A DNA stretch of 60,000 bases from Membranipora membranacea. Taxonomy: Eukaryota > Bryozoa > Gymnolaemata > Cheilostomatida > Membraniporidae. Under the pieces are notes generated by a model that ran no database searches, was not told the DNA's origin, and saw nothing but the letters and a program-made list of their open reading frames with translations. The translations under genes were made by a program, and so were the position numbers. Within the stretch, counting starts at the first letter, position 1; each line of letters opens with the position of its first letter. Positions 1-12,869 of this stretch are shown piece after piece. The stretch covers positions 8,682,001 through 8,742,000 of the forward strand of contig OU612072.1 in the NCBI GenBank assembly GCA_914767715.1. The letters are read 5' to 3'.

Positions 1-1030
1 GCATTTGATTAAAGAAAAACTGTGTGCTACTCTGAGGTTAGATCAAAACCAATTTTCTTATAGGAAGTCTCGTAGCACAAAGGATGCATGTATTGCTTTT
101 GACTACAGTGTTAGGCAACACCTTGATACACCAAGGAGGTATGCTAGAGCTTTGTTTGTAGATTTCTCTTCGGCATTTAATACGATATCGCCAAAACTTT
201 TAGCAGATAAATTAATTATGTGTGTACCTTTTCCTTATGTAAAATTGATTAATTCTTTTCTCAGTGAACGACGACAGCATGTTAGAATCTCCAGTCACAA
301 ATCTGATATTTTACCTAGTAGTACCGGCTGCCCACAGGGGTGTGTTTTATCTCCATTGTTATTTTCCATCTACACTGACACGGTTCAATCTGATCACCCT
401 AACATAAAGATCTATAAGTATGCTGATAACATGGTTATTTTGGGTCTTTTGGATCATAGCAGTAGTGATGAATTTTATTTTAAAGCCGTCAATTTTTTTT
501 CCGAATGGTGCAAAGCTAACTGTCTTATACCGAATACCGCTAAGATCAAGGAGATGATCTTTGACTTCAGTAGATCCCAGGAAGTCACTTCTAATGTTTT
601 TATTGATGACAACCCAGTAGAGAAAGTTCAATGTTTTAAGTATCAGGGTACTTTTTTTAATGATGATTTAAATTGGACTGATAATACTCAATACTCAATG
701 TGAGTATTTTGTGCAATCCCATATATTACCGATTTTATTATATAATTCAGAAGTTTGGTTTAACTCTTGCACCGCAAAGGAGAGATCTCGATTATTATCT
801 CCTTTTTCTACCTCATACAGCTGTGACATTCCTAATCTTATCTCAGACCGAACTCTTAGTACTGCAGTAAATTCTATTGACGAAGACCATATTTTTAACA
901 AACATTATGTTCCAGGTAGGAAAACATTTTTTATCAGCTAAGTGTCGCACAACTCGTTTTTTAAACAGTTTCATACCTTTTAGTATCAGACTCCTAAATG
1001 ATAACGCCTTCTTACAGTCACTATAATTTT
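1..1030 (+). mobile_element. Non-LTR retrotransposon 3' fragment (CR1/L2-like reverse transcriptase), inactive
   Basis: This is the C-terminal part of a non-LTR reverse transcriptase, cut off by the window edge. The first open stretch (5-703) shows RT landmarks in order: the motif A-like VDFSSAF, then GCPQGCVLSPLLF (motif B), then YADN where an active enzyme has YADD. The last catalytic Asp (codon 428-430) is therefore Asn. The frame stops at about 701-703 and continues in another frame from about 711 to 1020, with the typical C-terminal tail of CR1/L2 elements (LLYNSEVW; RLLND). An AATAAA-like stretch near 1051 may be the element's 3' end. The catalytic change and the frame break both say it is a dead copy. 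The clade assignment is from general resemblance only. Confidence 0.85.
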
Positions 1031-1075
1031 GCTTCATCATTGATGACAAGCAATAAAACAATCTCTCTCTTAAGA

Positions 1076-2352
1076 TGCAATTGATGGTAAATACACATAA
1101 TGACGATAACAAAGGACAAGCAAATAGCAGTGCTAACAATCAGAAAAATGCCCAATGCAGTTTCTGTGCCAACTGAGATCATCGCATATCAGCTTGTTCA
1201 AAATTCATGGAAAAGCCATGGTTCGAGAGGCATGAGTTTGTGAAAACAAAGCGTTTGTGTTTTGCTTGTCTCTTGAATGGTCACCCTGCTAGTAAATGTA
1301 GGAAACGGCACACATGTGGTAAATGCAAGAAATCACACCCGACTTGTCTCCATAGAGACACAGTACAAGACACTGACACTGGTAGCTCTAGTGAATCGAA
1401 TGACAATTCGCAAACATTTGCTCATGCCATAAATTCTATTGATGTATCTCACAGTATATCTAACGCTGACAAAACTAGGATTCTTGACATTGACAATTGA
1501 GAAAACTTCTACACAACGATAGTTCCAGTTTGGGTTTCCTCAAGAGAAAATCCCTCTCATGAGATATTAGTGTATGCTCTGCTAGACAATATGTCAAAGA
1601 AGTGCTTTGTGTTATCTGATGTTTATGACCAGCTAGACGCGGACTACTTTGACACGACCTTGAAATTAGGTACCATGGCCTCTAGATGTACCAAAGTAGC
1701 CACTAAGGGAATGCTTGATGTCCAGATTCGGTCATATTCCGACAGTAGCAAAGTTATTCGATTGCCTCCAACATACACTAGGGATTTCATACCTGCTGAT
1801 GACTCAAGTATTCCAAATCTTGAATCTATAGCCAAATGGCCCCATCTATCACGTATAGCGTCTCAAATTCCTGAGAGACTAAAAGTGCATTCTTACCACG
1901 TGAATATATAGCGGGCGGGGATAATGAGCCCTTCGCTATCAAAACTGATCTGGGATGGTTGATCATGGGTCCTGAGAATGACTACTACAAAGACTGTGAC
2001 AAAATAGGTATGACTCACTGTGTCATGACGCTACCTAAAGTTGACGACTGTGTAGAAGGTAGGATTGAGTCTCCAAATCCTGTCAAAGTCAAAGGTACTC
2101 AACCAATCAAAGAGTCATTTTCACAGCAAATACTGAAGGTCCTAGAATCAGATTTCAAAGACAGCCCAAGTGAACAAGTGTTCTCTCAAAATGATGTGAA
2201 ATTTATGGTATTGATGAAAGATGGTATAAGTCAAAACACAGAGACAAAACATTATTATCTCAGTTTACACCATGATATACCTCATTGTTGGTGGGCCAAG
2301 TTTGTCACAATACCATGTAGGCATCAACAAAGCCTGAGTGGACCAGATTGGT
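1076..2352 (+). mobile_element. BEL/Pao-type LTR retrotransposon gag-pol fragment, degenerate
   Basis: Three broken open stretches (about 1076-1497, 1570-1911, 1920-2354) resemble the gag-to-protease part of BEL/Pao polyproteins. Two zinc knuckles are visible. The first (CSFCAN, stop, DHRISAC) is interrupted by TGA at 1174-1176. The second, CFACLLNGHPASKC, fits CX2CX4HX4C and is followed by a Cys/His cluster CGKCKKSHPTCLH. Downstream, YALLDNMSK sits where the aspartic protease loop is expected but lacks the usual Asp-Thr/Ser-Gly. Segments such as IAKWPHL and KTDLGWLIMGP are typical of Pao-like elements, the latter needing a frame change near 1911. No RT or integrase follows and no LTRs were seen. 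It is a dead internal fragment lying next to the non-LTR fragment. Confidence 0.72.
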
Positions 2353-2354
2353 AG

Positions 2355-3478
2355 TTGATCTTTTATATTTATTTTACTTCACATCGAACAAAACCTACGT
2401 TGCACCTATATAATTTTTACGATATGTTGTATATGTCATCTTTGTTGAACGCTAGCAGGAATGATAGAGAATTCCAAAAAAATATCTTGAGCCATTTCCT
2501 TTGAGGTGAATGAACCACATAAAAAGCAGAATGGTTACATAATGAACCATCTTGCTTTAGGAGAATAAACAAATCAAAATCCAATATTTCAAGTGCAACA
2601 CCAATTATTAGGATGACAAAACTTGACACAAAGATCAATTGTAATTGTAAGTGTACGCACAAGGAAGAATCTTCAAAAATTATCCATTCCTTCCACTTTT
2701 TTACTGAAAAGCCAGGGGAGCCAGCAAACCTTGACCTTATTAGATTGTCTCACATCAACATATTATGCTATAAGTCAGATCTCAATGGTAGGAATACAAC
2801 TCACCGCAGTGAAGCCGGTTGTAATGTAGGGTGCAACGAAACGAGGCAAAATCAAATAAAATGCAGACCACCGATGGGAAGTAAAACTAGTTTCCAACTT
2901 TGCATCTTTAGTGTATGCTGATGTGTCTGGAGATGATAAAATCAGAATCGCGCTGACTGTCGGACTGTAAGTTACCTTAGAAGTTGTGCAAAGATTGACT
3001 GCAGAATTTATTATAATCTTGTTTGCGTTAGAGTCTGAGAATTATATGTTGTTAAGATATTCACATGCCAGGTGATATCTCCAGTGACGCTGAAAGATAC
3101 TGTCGTATCATTTTTACTCGATTTAGTACCATGGCTTTAGGCATCTATGACTTAATTAATTTATCTCTGACAGTTCGATGTTTTGTAAGGTTATCTTCAT
3201 TCAAAAATGATGACCTGTTACTGAAATGTTTTGATGTGTTGTACAAATAAATACCTGAATCAAATGATGAACTTGCAGCCAATTGATTGATTATGCAGCA
3301 ATAATTGACATGAGAAACAATTAATTTATCTCAGACAGTCAGATGTATTGCTCATGCTCTCTGGATTAACCAGTGATATGAGATCTTGTCCAATTAACAT
3401 GTGTATAGGATTGAGTAAACTGAACATGGCTGGCCGGGTTGAAAAAGGAGTGGTAAGCACTGTATATTGTACTACATA
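2355..3478. other. Non-coding stretch, nothing recognised
   Basis: AT-rich sequence. The longest open frames are about 60-100 codons, lack recognisable domains and show no convincing splice context. It may contain further decayed retroelement sequence, but I cannot support that. Confidence 0.5.
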
Positions 3479-4027
3479 CTAAATCTATGGTGTATAGACA
3501 GTTTTCTGAGCTCTGATTTAGGCCTCAATTAAGAGTTGTCCTCTCTCCAGTTTGGTACTTTTAACTCACGCCGCATGGGTAAACGTGCTGAAAAGAGGGT
3601 TATCTTGAAAACCGCTTATAATAGGTAAAAATTATTTTTGATTCAGAATCTGCAACATTGAAAACTCATATGGACATAGTTTGGGAAATATTTTAGTATT
3701 TGGATAGTCAATTATAGCATTTTCCGCCTGTTTTGCGGACAATTTGGCAGAATCTTTCATGAGTTTCGTCACTAAAATTAAGATTTATCAACATTCAAGC
3801 CTCCAGTGATTTGGAAACCCTGTCTCACAGGGTTTTCAATGGTGCCGACTCAAAATCAAAAATCATTTCTATCCTAGTATTAGCTGTTATCAATATAACC
3901 CTCTTTCTGCAGGTTTTTCCTATGCGGCATGGGTTAAAAGTACCAAACTGGAGAGAGGACAACTCCGAATTGAGGCATAAATTAAAGTTCAGACAACTGT
4001 CTATTTACAAACCATGCATCATTTGGT
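3479..4027. mobile_element. Foldback/MITE-like element with about 200-bp inverted arms
   Basis: The left arm (about 3480-3690) and the reverse complement of the right arm (about 3800-4026) align along their whole length. They share TAGACAGTT.TCTGA, the block GTTGTCCTCTCTCCAGTTTG, a CCGCAT(G/A)GG block, AGAGGGTTAT and TTTTTGATT. About 110 bp of unpaired sequence separates them. The arms have diverged by small changes, so the insertion is not recent. No transposase frame is present. Target-site duplications were not identified. Confidence 0.75.
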
Positions 4028-5540
4028 AATTACTCTCAATCAACTGTGACCTTGTCTTTGAAGGAAGGACATTCAATTAGGACAGCTAGACTCAGGTTGT
4101 CGGCCTCATAGGTATAGAAAGAACAGCCATATCAGTGTTACTGACCTATTGCTCAGTCTGTTAATATGTAGTCATTGCCATTCAATCAATTTAACCTAGG
4201 TCAAAACAAATGGTCTGTTTTCGTTCCGTGAAGTTTTGTTGCATTTATGGTCGCAGCATTTCTTGTCAAAATTATATTTTTTTTAGATAAAATGATTGAT
4301 TTTGATATGGTCCTCATAATTTGCTAGAGACAGAGCAACAGTGTGTTGCACAATGGTGAATGCCTTCTCTCCATTGTCTAGTACAATGATAGAGAGTACT
4401 ATGGTATGGCAGACAAGGCAACTTGTCAAGCCAATTGCCCACTGGATTGAAATCTACCTCATGCATTTTGATATCTAAATTTACTGTACCCGACCTCGGT
4501 GTGGAACAGCCTTTAAAGACTACCCAAAGAGCAATGCATGTTATAGTCAGGCAGTAGCATGATTTCATTTGGATACATAATTACTGATGCAATGTTGATA
4601 TTTAATCTCCTAGTAAGGAACAGGTTCGAGGTAATAAAAAAAAGTTTGTGTCATTAAAACAATGACAGTCCCTCATTTCGCGTTTGCCCTGATGTTTTAA
4701 CAAAGGAAAAAATTACTTTCAATTTGATTTTTATTGTGTTGCTTAGTGCCTTGCAATATCATGAATCATTAAAAAAGAGAATACTTTGATAAAGAGTTGC
4801 CCTCTCCCCTAAAATGTCATCACAACTCTTAAAATATCTTATTTCCGACCTGATTGTAATGAGTATCTGAGCTGATGCAAAGTATTTGCCCATTGCATCT
4901 TCATAAAAGTATCCAAATCCTAGATAATAAGCAGATATTTCTGACGCTCTAAACTTTTAGGTTCTATTGATTTCGCATGATTAGTCTTACCAATCATTTT
5001 GTGTTAGTGCATGGTCTCAAATGTCCGTGTGATTTGATCGGCCAATAAAATTTAAATGTCTTTACTCATAAGCTATGAAGCCGATTTACATGTGTAAGCA
5101 AATCACAGCTTTCTGTGGCACATTGTCAGCATTCCATGCCATCTAAAAACACTGGAGTATCAAAACAGAGGGAGAGATTTAGAGTATATTTTGCTTGCAG
5201 TGATAGTGCGTACACAACTCTACACTGACCAGTTTAACATGACAATCTTCTAAAAAAATATCTTTATATTAGATCAAGGTTGAATTGGAGTCATCTGTTG
5301 GTGTCAAAAAGCAAAAATTAGTTAATCATTGTTCCTGTTTTTGACTGAAGAGTTAGGTTAAAATGTGGTGGTTAACTAACTTCTGAAAAAACTAGTTGAG
5401 CAACATATCACCTGAAGTAAAACTTTGACGGCATCGCCTGGCAAAGATCGGCAGTCTCCAAGGTCTGGAACTTTTGGCCCCATGATATTTAACTGAGTTT
5501 TACTAGACAATTTCACAAAATTACTCTAACCCTATATCCT
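4028..5540. other. Intergenic, with a weak repeat half-copy near 4500-4570
   Basis: No gene is visible. Around 4510-4560 the string AAAGACTACCCAAAGAG followed by GCATGTTATAGTCAGGCAG matches the terminal part of the foldback family found in the mannosidase introns (40.4, 43.9 and 47.2 kb), so this is probably a half or decayed copy. The rest is AT-rich, unrecognised sequence. Confidence 0.5.
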
Positions 5541-8500
5541 TCACCCCGAATATTTCTCACACAAAGCCCAAATCTTCCTCTGATTGGACAGGTCGATTAC
5601 TTCAGGCGCTTCTAGCTCGACCATGCCGTAAACATAGAAAACTCCGCAGCTTTGTCCCGCTTCATCCCCGAACACTAACTCCATCACTCGATCACCTCCG
5701 TGTGACACAGGCTTAGTGTTACAGCAGGCCCTCCCTAAGCAGGTATCCAGCAGGCTGAAGCAGCAGGAGAAGCTGCAAAGAAAACACGAAATGTCATCAA
5801 TTTTTCTCTTCCCCTCCCCCCCCTCCCAAATTTTGCCAGAACTTCTTTGGTAAGTAACGGAAAACATCCGGCGGGATGATGTTATCTGGCAAATAAAATG
5901 GTGTATATAAACAGAGCAAATGACAATGAAATCAGCTATATTGGTATCATGCAGCCAAATCTTTTTTCAGAAATCATTTGAAGTTAAACATAGACAAGAC
6001 ATAGCCCTGTTCACACGGCCACGGGTTTTGGTTTTTTTGGTGGTGGCCGTGTGAACAGGGCTAGACAAAATACATAACAGTGTTAAGTGTTTTGTCTATG
6101 GAGTTAAACTTCAAATGGAAATCATCAAAATATGCGTATGTAATCATTGTCAAGCCTATTGTGTACAGTTGTTTTTGTATACTGCACAGCATCAACTTAC
6201 TCCCTTTGAGATGACAGACAAGTTTTATTAGTAAAAATAGGCTGATCTTCAGTTGATCTAGATATGTTAATCTTCATGAAATCCCAAACTCTGGTAGTGA
6301 AAATCAATACTAGCTTGTAAATTAAGTTGAACCAACAGAACTAAACTTGAGCTTATCTTTCTATCCTCTAGTCTAGGTTGTTACTAGATTATAGTTTGAC
6401 CCAGTTGCCTGCATATGGAATTGCTTCCCCCACTGATCAGCCGTGCCTTATCAGTAGAAGGGTAGCAAACTTGAATGCAGGCAAACAGGAGGCAGGTGCA
6501 GCATTGGAGATATTTAGACCTACCCCATGTTAATTTCCTATCTAATTTTTAAAAATCTCCACCCTTAAATTGTATAACATTTCTTTGTTCTAATCTAAGG
6601 TTCATGGAATTAGAAAGATTTGATGCCGTAAAATATCGGTTTAGAAACTTAGAATCTGAGAAAGTATATACGCTACAATGTCTAAATTTGTCTAAGTTTC
6701 TAATTTCTGTGTTCTAATCTAAGTTTATGGAGGGTTTACAGATTAAGATAGCCACGATGCAGTAAATTATCGGTTTAGAAACTTAGAATCTGAGAAAGTA
6801 TATATGCTACAATGTCTAAATTTGTCTAAGTTTCTAATTTCTGTGTTCTAATCTAAGTTTATGGAGGGTTTACGAAATTAGAAAGACTCGATGCAGTAAA
6901 AAGGCTACGCTTCCTACCTATTTCTTTATTAGGCCTGGGTTATGATTTCAGCCTTGCGTTTATTGACTGCTGGGCTAATTATGATACAGTTCAGCATCAT
7001 CATCCATGGGCCATGGTCAGGATCATAAGCCAGAAAAAGACCATACAAAACACAATTTTATGGCAGTCCCAGGCAGACAATATTCAAAACAACGAGGCAG
7101 GTGCAACATTGGAGATATTGAGACCTGCCCCATGTTAATTTCCTATTTAATTTTTAAAAGAAGGCTTTCTAAGATTCTAAGTTTCTTACTTGTTATTCTC
7201 ACCTTGAAATATTTCTAATTTCTAATTCTTATTCCATATTTAGATTAAGAAAAGAAGATTTGATAAATTAGAAAGATTTTTCAATAGTAACGTATAGGCT
7301 TTCTAAGATTCTAAGTTTCTTACTTGTTATTCTCACCTTGATATCCAAATTAGATTTCTCACAAATTTCTGGAAAACTTTTTAGAATTAGAAAATTAGAA
7401 AAAATGATATATTAATATTATAGGCTACAAGTTTTCTTAGAATCGGCATATCTTAGTCTTTATCTAATTTAGACGAATTTAGAAGTATTTAAGAATTAGA
7501 ATAATTATCTTAATCTTGATCTAATAAAAAAATACTTAGAGTAAGAAAATCCATTTCTAAATCTAACTTAGAAAAGTTTAGAAAATTATTAGAATCCTTG
7601 AAACTCGCCAATCCTGCACCTAACTGGCAAACAGGCTCAAACTTGATCTAAGGTACTAAAGGTAAAATATGATAATATTTATTCTATGTCTGTGGTCTAG
7701 GGAGTCAGGTATGGTCTGATGGTTGAGGGTAAGGACTGATTCGGCACTGGCAAGCCATTCATCCTGGCCAGGTCTATTCGGATCAGAACCATAAATAAAG
7801 GAGGTCTACTGTGTGCTTGCAGTGCACACAGTATAAAGATCCCCCTCTGCTTCTTCAATGAAGAGTAGCCGGCAATGGCGGGCAAGGGTATAAGGTTTCT
7901 ACCCCACACAATCCCGTCAACTAGGGCGGTCAGGGAAGATTTTCGTGTTACACAAAAACTTACTAAGTAAGGTTATCTGCCCCTGATTTTAATCATCAAA
8001 AAAGACCTAGTGTAAAGAAAGAAAAATTACTCACCAGCCTCCTGAGCTTCGGAAGTCTCTGCCGAGATTAGTGGAAGGAATAAAGCCGGGGCATACTGTG
8101 TTTATCACCACGTTAGTACGGGCCAGTGTTGAAGCCAGCTGGTTTGACCATAAGTTGAGAGCGAGTTTAGAGTTTCTATAAGTCTGGTACCCGTTGACAT
8201 GGTGTCCTGGCTCAGCAAGCATCAGATCATTGATATAGAACTGTGAACTTTTACCTTTGCTAGTTATCATAGAGCTCACATTTACTATCCTGGAAGGGTA
8301 AGCTTCAGAGGCAGCAGCTTTCAGATCATCCAGTAAGAGGTTAGTGAGTAGAAACGGGCCCATACAGTTAGCTATCATTGTGAGTTCGAGGCTTGAGTCG
8401 TTCCTGGCCGTATAGCGCTGCTTATCAGTAAACTTTTTAAAGAGACCAGCGTTGTTAACAAGCACATTCAGCTGTTTGCCTGTTTCTTTAAACTTGGTAA

Positions 8501-8720
8501 CGAAATCTCTGATTGATTGAGGGTCAGTCAGTTCCATTGTAAGATACATGACGTTAGCCTGTGGTACTGTTTCTTTGATAGTGGCTATCGTTGCCTGGCC
8601 TTTGGCGTGGTCTCGTACGCTGACCACCACATCGTGACCCATGGAGCACAGTCTAGTAGCACTATCCAAGCCCACTCCAGAGTTAGCGCCGGTTACGATG
8701 ATGACTTTTGCCTCTCCCAT
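5541..8720 (-). CDS. Short-chain dehydrogenase/reductase (retinol dehydrogenase-like), two exons
   Basis: Two exons on the minus strand: 8720-8035 and 5772-5541. The donor is CTG|GTGAGT and the acceptor TTTGCAG|CTTC. Exon 1 leaves TG and exon 2 supplies C, so the join keeps frame: 918 nt, 305 aa. This is a classical SDR NAD(P)-dependent oxidoreductase. It has the cofactor motif TGANSGVG at residues 10-17, NNAG at 89-92, the catalytic Ser region NVSSM near 147-151, the catalytic YRNSK (Y-x3-K) at 181-185 and CPG further on. The C-terminal exon has little named motif content, but its ending (DLSNQRKIWALCEKY) fits the last helix of retinol-dehydrogenase-like SDRs. Start chosen at the first ATG, nine codons before TGA. 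The substrate cannot be read from sequence. The intron (5773-8034) holds a hairpin, an AT-rich repeat block and a dispersed repeat. Confidence 0.87.
6004..6063. repeat. Short near-perfect palindrome in the SDR intron
   Basis: TAGCCCTGTTCACACGGCCAC is mirrored by GTGGCCGTGTGAACAGGGCTA with only about 17 nt between, giving a stem of roughly 21 bp. It looks like a minimal foldback MITE. The GTTCACA part recalls the ends of the larger palindrome at 57 kb (GGTTCACA), but the two are otherwise different. Confidence 0.8.
6393..6490. repeat. Palindromic MITE, family TTGCCTGCAT (copy 1)
   Basis: The left arm GTTGCCTGCATATGGAATTG and the reverse complement of the right arm (GTTTGCCTGCATTCAAGTTTG) are alike. 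Sister copies lie at about 16366-16492 and 39226-39305, with the same plan of about 35-bp arms ending in TTTGATC-like sequence. Confidence 0.6.
6491..7650. repeat. AT-rich block built from internal duplications
   Basis: A segment of about 138 bp is tandemly repeated (about 6619-6755 and 6756-6893), sharing CGGTTTAGAAACTTAGAATC and GTGTTCTAATCTAAGTTTAT. A second unit of about 60 bp recurs at 6493-6552 and 7092-7156 (GCAGGTGC(A)ACATTGGAGATAT). A third recurs at about 7158-7205 and 7292-7340 (GGCTTTCTAAGATTCTAAGT). The remainder is a patchwork of TTAGAA/TTCTAA words. It could be a satellite-like array or a decayed element with subterminal repeats. No coding capacity. Confidence 0.7.
7690..7960 (+). 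repeat. Dispersed repeat (copy 1; inverted copy at about 52 kb)
   Basis: From about 7805 to 7945 this matches the reverse complement of about 51970-52140. Shared words include AGTATAAA.ATCCCCCTCTGC, GGGCAAGGGTATA, TACCCCACACAA and AACTAGGGCGGTCA. A medium-copy interspersed repeat is likely. It could be a SINE, but I see no clean box A/box B pair. Confidence 0.6.
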
Positions 8721-11700
8721 GATGTGTCTTCTGTTCTGTCAGAAAGTAAATCAACATTGAGCTGGAACGTTATGTCATGCATAACACATCATTTTGGTGG
8801 CGCTCACTTTGAATATTAATCATACAACAGTGCACTGTGTATAATCAGCACGCTGTTGCATTTGTATCTAAACTTCTCATCAGATAGGAAAAAAATAGAA
8901 CACTCACCTATAAACTTGCTGCTAGTGCTAAAGGAGGGAGCTTAGTTAGCTCAATACTGGCAGCATTTGTAACTTGGTGTTCAATGATTATTCAGCAGCA
9001 GTTTTAGTTAGTAAGCTATATTACAATGGCCCCTAGTTAAGAGCCTTGTGCTGAATTCTGTGCATTCACACAATCTATAGTAATGAGCAATCAAATAATA
9101 TAACCCTTGAATGAAAAAATAATACTATTTATTGATTTTAATGACACAGCAAAAATAGTGAATGGGACCTAGAGTGCACATGCACTTGGCTGCACATGTA
9201 TTTGGTAATGGAATGTTTCATAAACAATCCGAAATCCCAAATAATCTATTGGTCTGGCATTTTACAAATGAAGTGCTGATGGAGGGGGGAGCTAATTAAA
9301 GTATGATCAGAAAAATATGCCAGCTTTTGGAAAAATAATCCATCAAATCACCAGGAAAAGGCTGGCCGACGTTTAACCAATGTATTGAGAACACCTAGTA
9401 ATTCAGATGCAGTAGCATATATTTCCCAGAATCAACGTACAATATTACACCTCCTTAGACTTGTTTGATGACTTACATGATATGTTTTTTATGTAAAATT
9501 CTTTGACATATGAACTCTACGTAAACCAAGATTGACTAGGTCAATTGGCAACATCAGGGAGCTCGCTAAATTTCCAAATTGCTTTTCCCAAATACATGAA
9601 ACTGATTTCAGGTATTTCAAATTGTTGTGTTGGTTAATTCTTACATTTGCTTGATATGGAGTTTCGCCCTCACAATGATAGAAAAGATAACCTCTTAGAA
9701 TTTTTTCTAAGTTCGCCCGGAAAACCAGGAGAATCCAACCACCGATGCCACCTACCCACCAAAGCCCCTGCAAGCCGATCCCACAGACAGGAAGTCCCGA
9801 TCCCCTCCTCCCCCATAAGATAGAATGAATTAAAATGAAGCTTGAATGGTAGAAATTCTAGCGATGTACTCCTTTTAATATGCGTTGTTTTCCCGGAACC
9901 AACAAAAAGTTGTTGATCATGTTCCCAGATAGATTTCACACAACCTCTCTATTATGCTGCAAATGAAATGCATGGTCTGGTTTATACAAGCACAATATTA
10001 GGCGAACTTTAACGGTCAAAAGAGCAGATAATATTTTGTATCAATATCCCCAGTTAGGGCGAAACTCTCTGATTTACACAAAATCATAGTGATAAATGGT
10101 ATTATCAAATAATTATGTCAATTTCTTCGAGTGGTCGGAACCGGTTACAGGAGCATACAACTGGGAACAAAAACACAAAAAAGTGACCACGTGACAAGGC
10201 TGAGTCTGAGCACCTGAAATATAAAACAGTCTTAATTTACGACAGCCTTCTTATTCATTATCCCGATGCGGCTAATTCAGATCAGCCTGTTTTAATAATC
10301 ATAGCAGATGTTTTGACACTGTGTATAGCCCAATGTCTTCTGAGTTAAGGTGTTTGCCAAGTAGGCTACACCAGACCTGCCTTTTCTTGGAGGCTCATAA
10401 TTTGACTTATTTTGTCCAGAGTTTCCTTAGAACCCTACCAGCATTTCTTTGAGTAGGAAAATAAAGTAAGTATGCAAGTATTTGCCACATGAGGCATTCT
10501 ATCTCAGACTGGTATACCAAGTAAAACTTCGAACTTGACACACATCATAAATTGCTAATATAGGCCCTTTTTTTCTGGAGAATGGAACCCAAGTATAACT
10601 GTTAAAACTATTTTCAACACATCGAAACTACCATCGCTGAAAAGGAATATCAGCCTGCGATTGATAAAACGTTGAAAATTGAAATACTAACTGGGCAGAT
10701 ATATCAGTGCAGCTCATTGTTTCCGGCCTTACTGACAAGAAACCTGGGGTTAAAGGTGGAACTTACGGTGAATCATATGTGGTCTAAGTGGACTTTTTTC
10801 TTTGTGGGTACTCTACTCTCTGAGATGAAAATCATTTTGTGAATTTTTTGCAATTTCTATATCAAATTAGGCAGAAATATGGATCTGTAATAGTATGATT
10901 GATATCTGGTCAAAAGAGACAACTTGACACTGTTTTTGAACAGAATCCAGTGGGAACTGTGCTCTTAAGGTTCCCCTCTATATTTTTTTGAGGGAACTCA
11001 GTTCCCACCAGTTTCCATTCACTCAGAACACTGAATATATGCTATGTCTGATAAGGGCCTGATATCATTGTTATGAGCTTACTGACATCACAGAGTAAGG
11101 GTATATCTTTACGCCGAGCTGGCATCTAACAAACTAACAACTCTGACCAGGTTTTTTTTTATTGCATTTACATGTAGCTATAAAACAATGATTTGCTGAG
11201 AAGAGCTGTTCTGCTGTTTAAAATGGATTTTTCTGGTAATTTGGCACTATGCCTGTTGATAGATTGCTTCTGTGGGGTGTGGTGGTGTAGCCTGTGATTT
11301 TCGTTAGACTTACTTTGAACACATAGCTACTGCATAGTTTATTCAACACGTCATTTATTCATCGGATCTTAGATTTGTCAAGGCGCTTGGTGTAGGAAAC
11401 TATGTCATGGAAAAAATATGTCTTGAACACAAACTTTGATGCCTTTCAATGAGGTCTTTCCCATACTGCGGTAGGTAGCTGTACCACGTAGGCGCAGCAT
11501 ATCCGAGACGTACTCCGTGAAGCTTGAGGGTAAGCAGCCTGTGAACCGCGGATCTAGCTTTATCTATATCACAGATCTGGTATGAGATGTAAATGTTAGG
11601 TGGTCCCGTGGCTGCGTGACAAGGCTATGTCACACCCATTTGGCACACAGTATCATCCCTATATAGCAATAATAACGCCACCCCCAATGGTGATAAGTTT

Positions 11701-12320
11701 GCATACATTGATAGAAATATTCTAATCAAGGATGAGAAATGCGTTCCAGCAGTCACACATAAATTGCCATACGCCTGATCTGGGCCAGATATGTTCCCCT
11801 CATCCATCAAATATATATCAGTGATATATGGAATGACTATGGGTTTTTCACTCAGGACTCAGGAGTTGTGTTCCTGTTTACAATGTGCACACAATTCCTT
11901 GATGACTGACAACACTCTGCCGTACTGTCAAGTATCGATCCATATTTTTTATGGATTTATGTTATTCATCGATGAGGATATTAGAGAACATAGAATTTGA
12001 ACAATTACATTTTGACTAAAACTTATAGGTATTTTAGTTTTGATATTATAGTAATAATGACAATTTATCCAGTGGGAACGTGATTTAATTCAGAGATGCG
12101 GATTTTTCTCCATGTTTCTAGATCATGCTTGATGCTAATTAGCCTGCACACTATAAATTTCATTCTAAATATTGTTATTGTAAAATCAGGGAGCTCTTCA
12201 GTGTCATTATTATATCATTAGTGTCCTCCCACCACAAAAGTCTGAGAGAAATCCCTGATCTCCGATAATCCATCATATAATAATATTAGTCTGAGTTTAC
12301 AAATCGGTTGTGTGCTGGAG
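8721..12320. other. Intergenic region upstream of the SDR gene, nothing firm
   Basis: This region should hold the SDR promoter (minus strand, just above 8720), but no clear TATA or initiator could be assigned. Open frames are short and lack domains. One imperfect hairpin (GGGAACTG around 10950 with CAGTTCCCA around 11000) is the only structure noted. Confidence 0.5.
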
Positions 12321-12324
12321 TTTG

Positions 12325-12612
12325 AGGCTCACAACTTTCCCAACCTCGTCTCAGGTAACAGTGTCGGAGAACTCACACTGCAAAATCGTATCAAACCTGA
12401 GGCGGTGAACTTCAAAGTGATTTCATTATGATATTGTTCATTGGTTAGATCAAATAGAGTAGGAGTTATGTCCCCACAAATATATTTCAAAAACAAAACA
12501 GACCTTAATTTATAAACATGACCACTACAACTGGGTACACCTGGTGAATTTTGCAGAACATACACCAGTGAAGTATAAAACGCGATCAGTATCCTGCCAT
12601 CAAATATGCTTA
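12325..12612 (-). repeat. Dispersed coding-like repeat (copy 1; inverted copy at about 59.5 kb)
   Basis: About 280 bp matches the reverse complement of about 59487-59770, including TTTGATGGCAGGATACTGATCA-like and TGTATGTTCTG stretches. On the minus strand both copies have open frames with related peptides (CGDITPTLFDLTN here, CGEITPILCNLTN there), so this is probably a fragment of a retroelement or other mobile coding sequence. The family was not recognised. Confidence 0.6.
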
Positions 12613-12869
12613 TGGTATAGCTGCTTCCGGCCTAGTAGCGTTATCGGTGTGTTATATACAGTTTTAATGTTGTCGGAGATTAAAGGCACATTAGAAATGT
12701 TAACATGCTAAGGTGCTATGAGGGATAATCCCATGTGATCAAAGACATCCAATGGCCACCTGTGCTAGATTAGCCGACCCATGTAAACTTGTAGATCCAC
12801 TCATTATGACATGCTCGTTCAGATTTTGGATATTTTGAAACCAAATAATATAAAACTTTATTTCAAACC

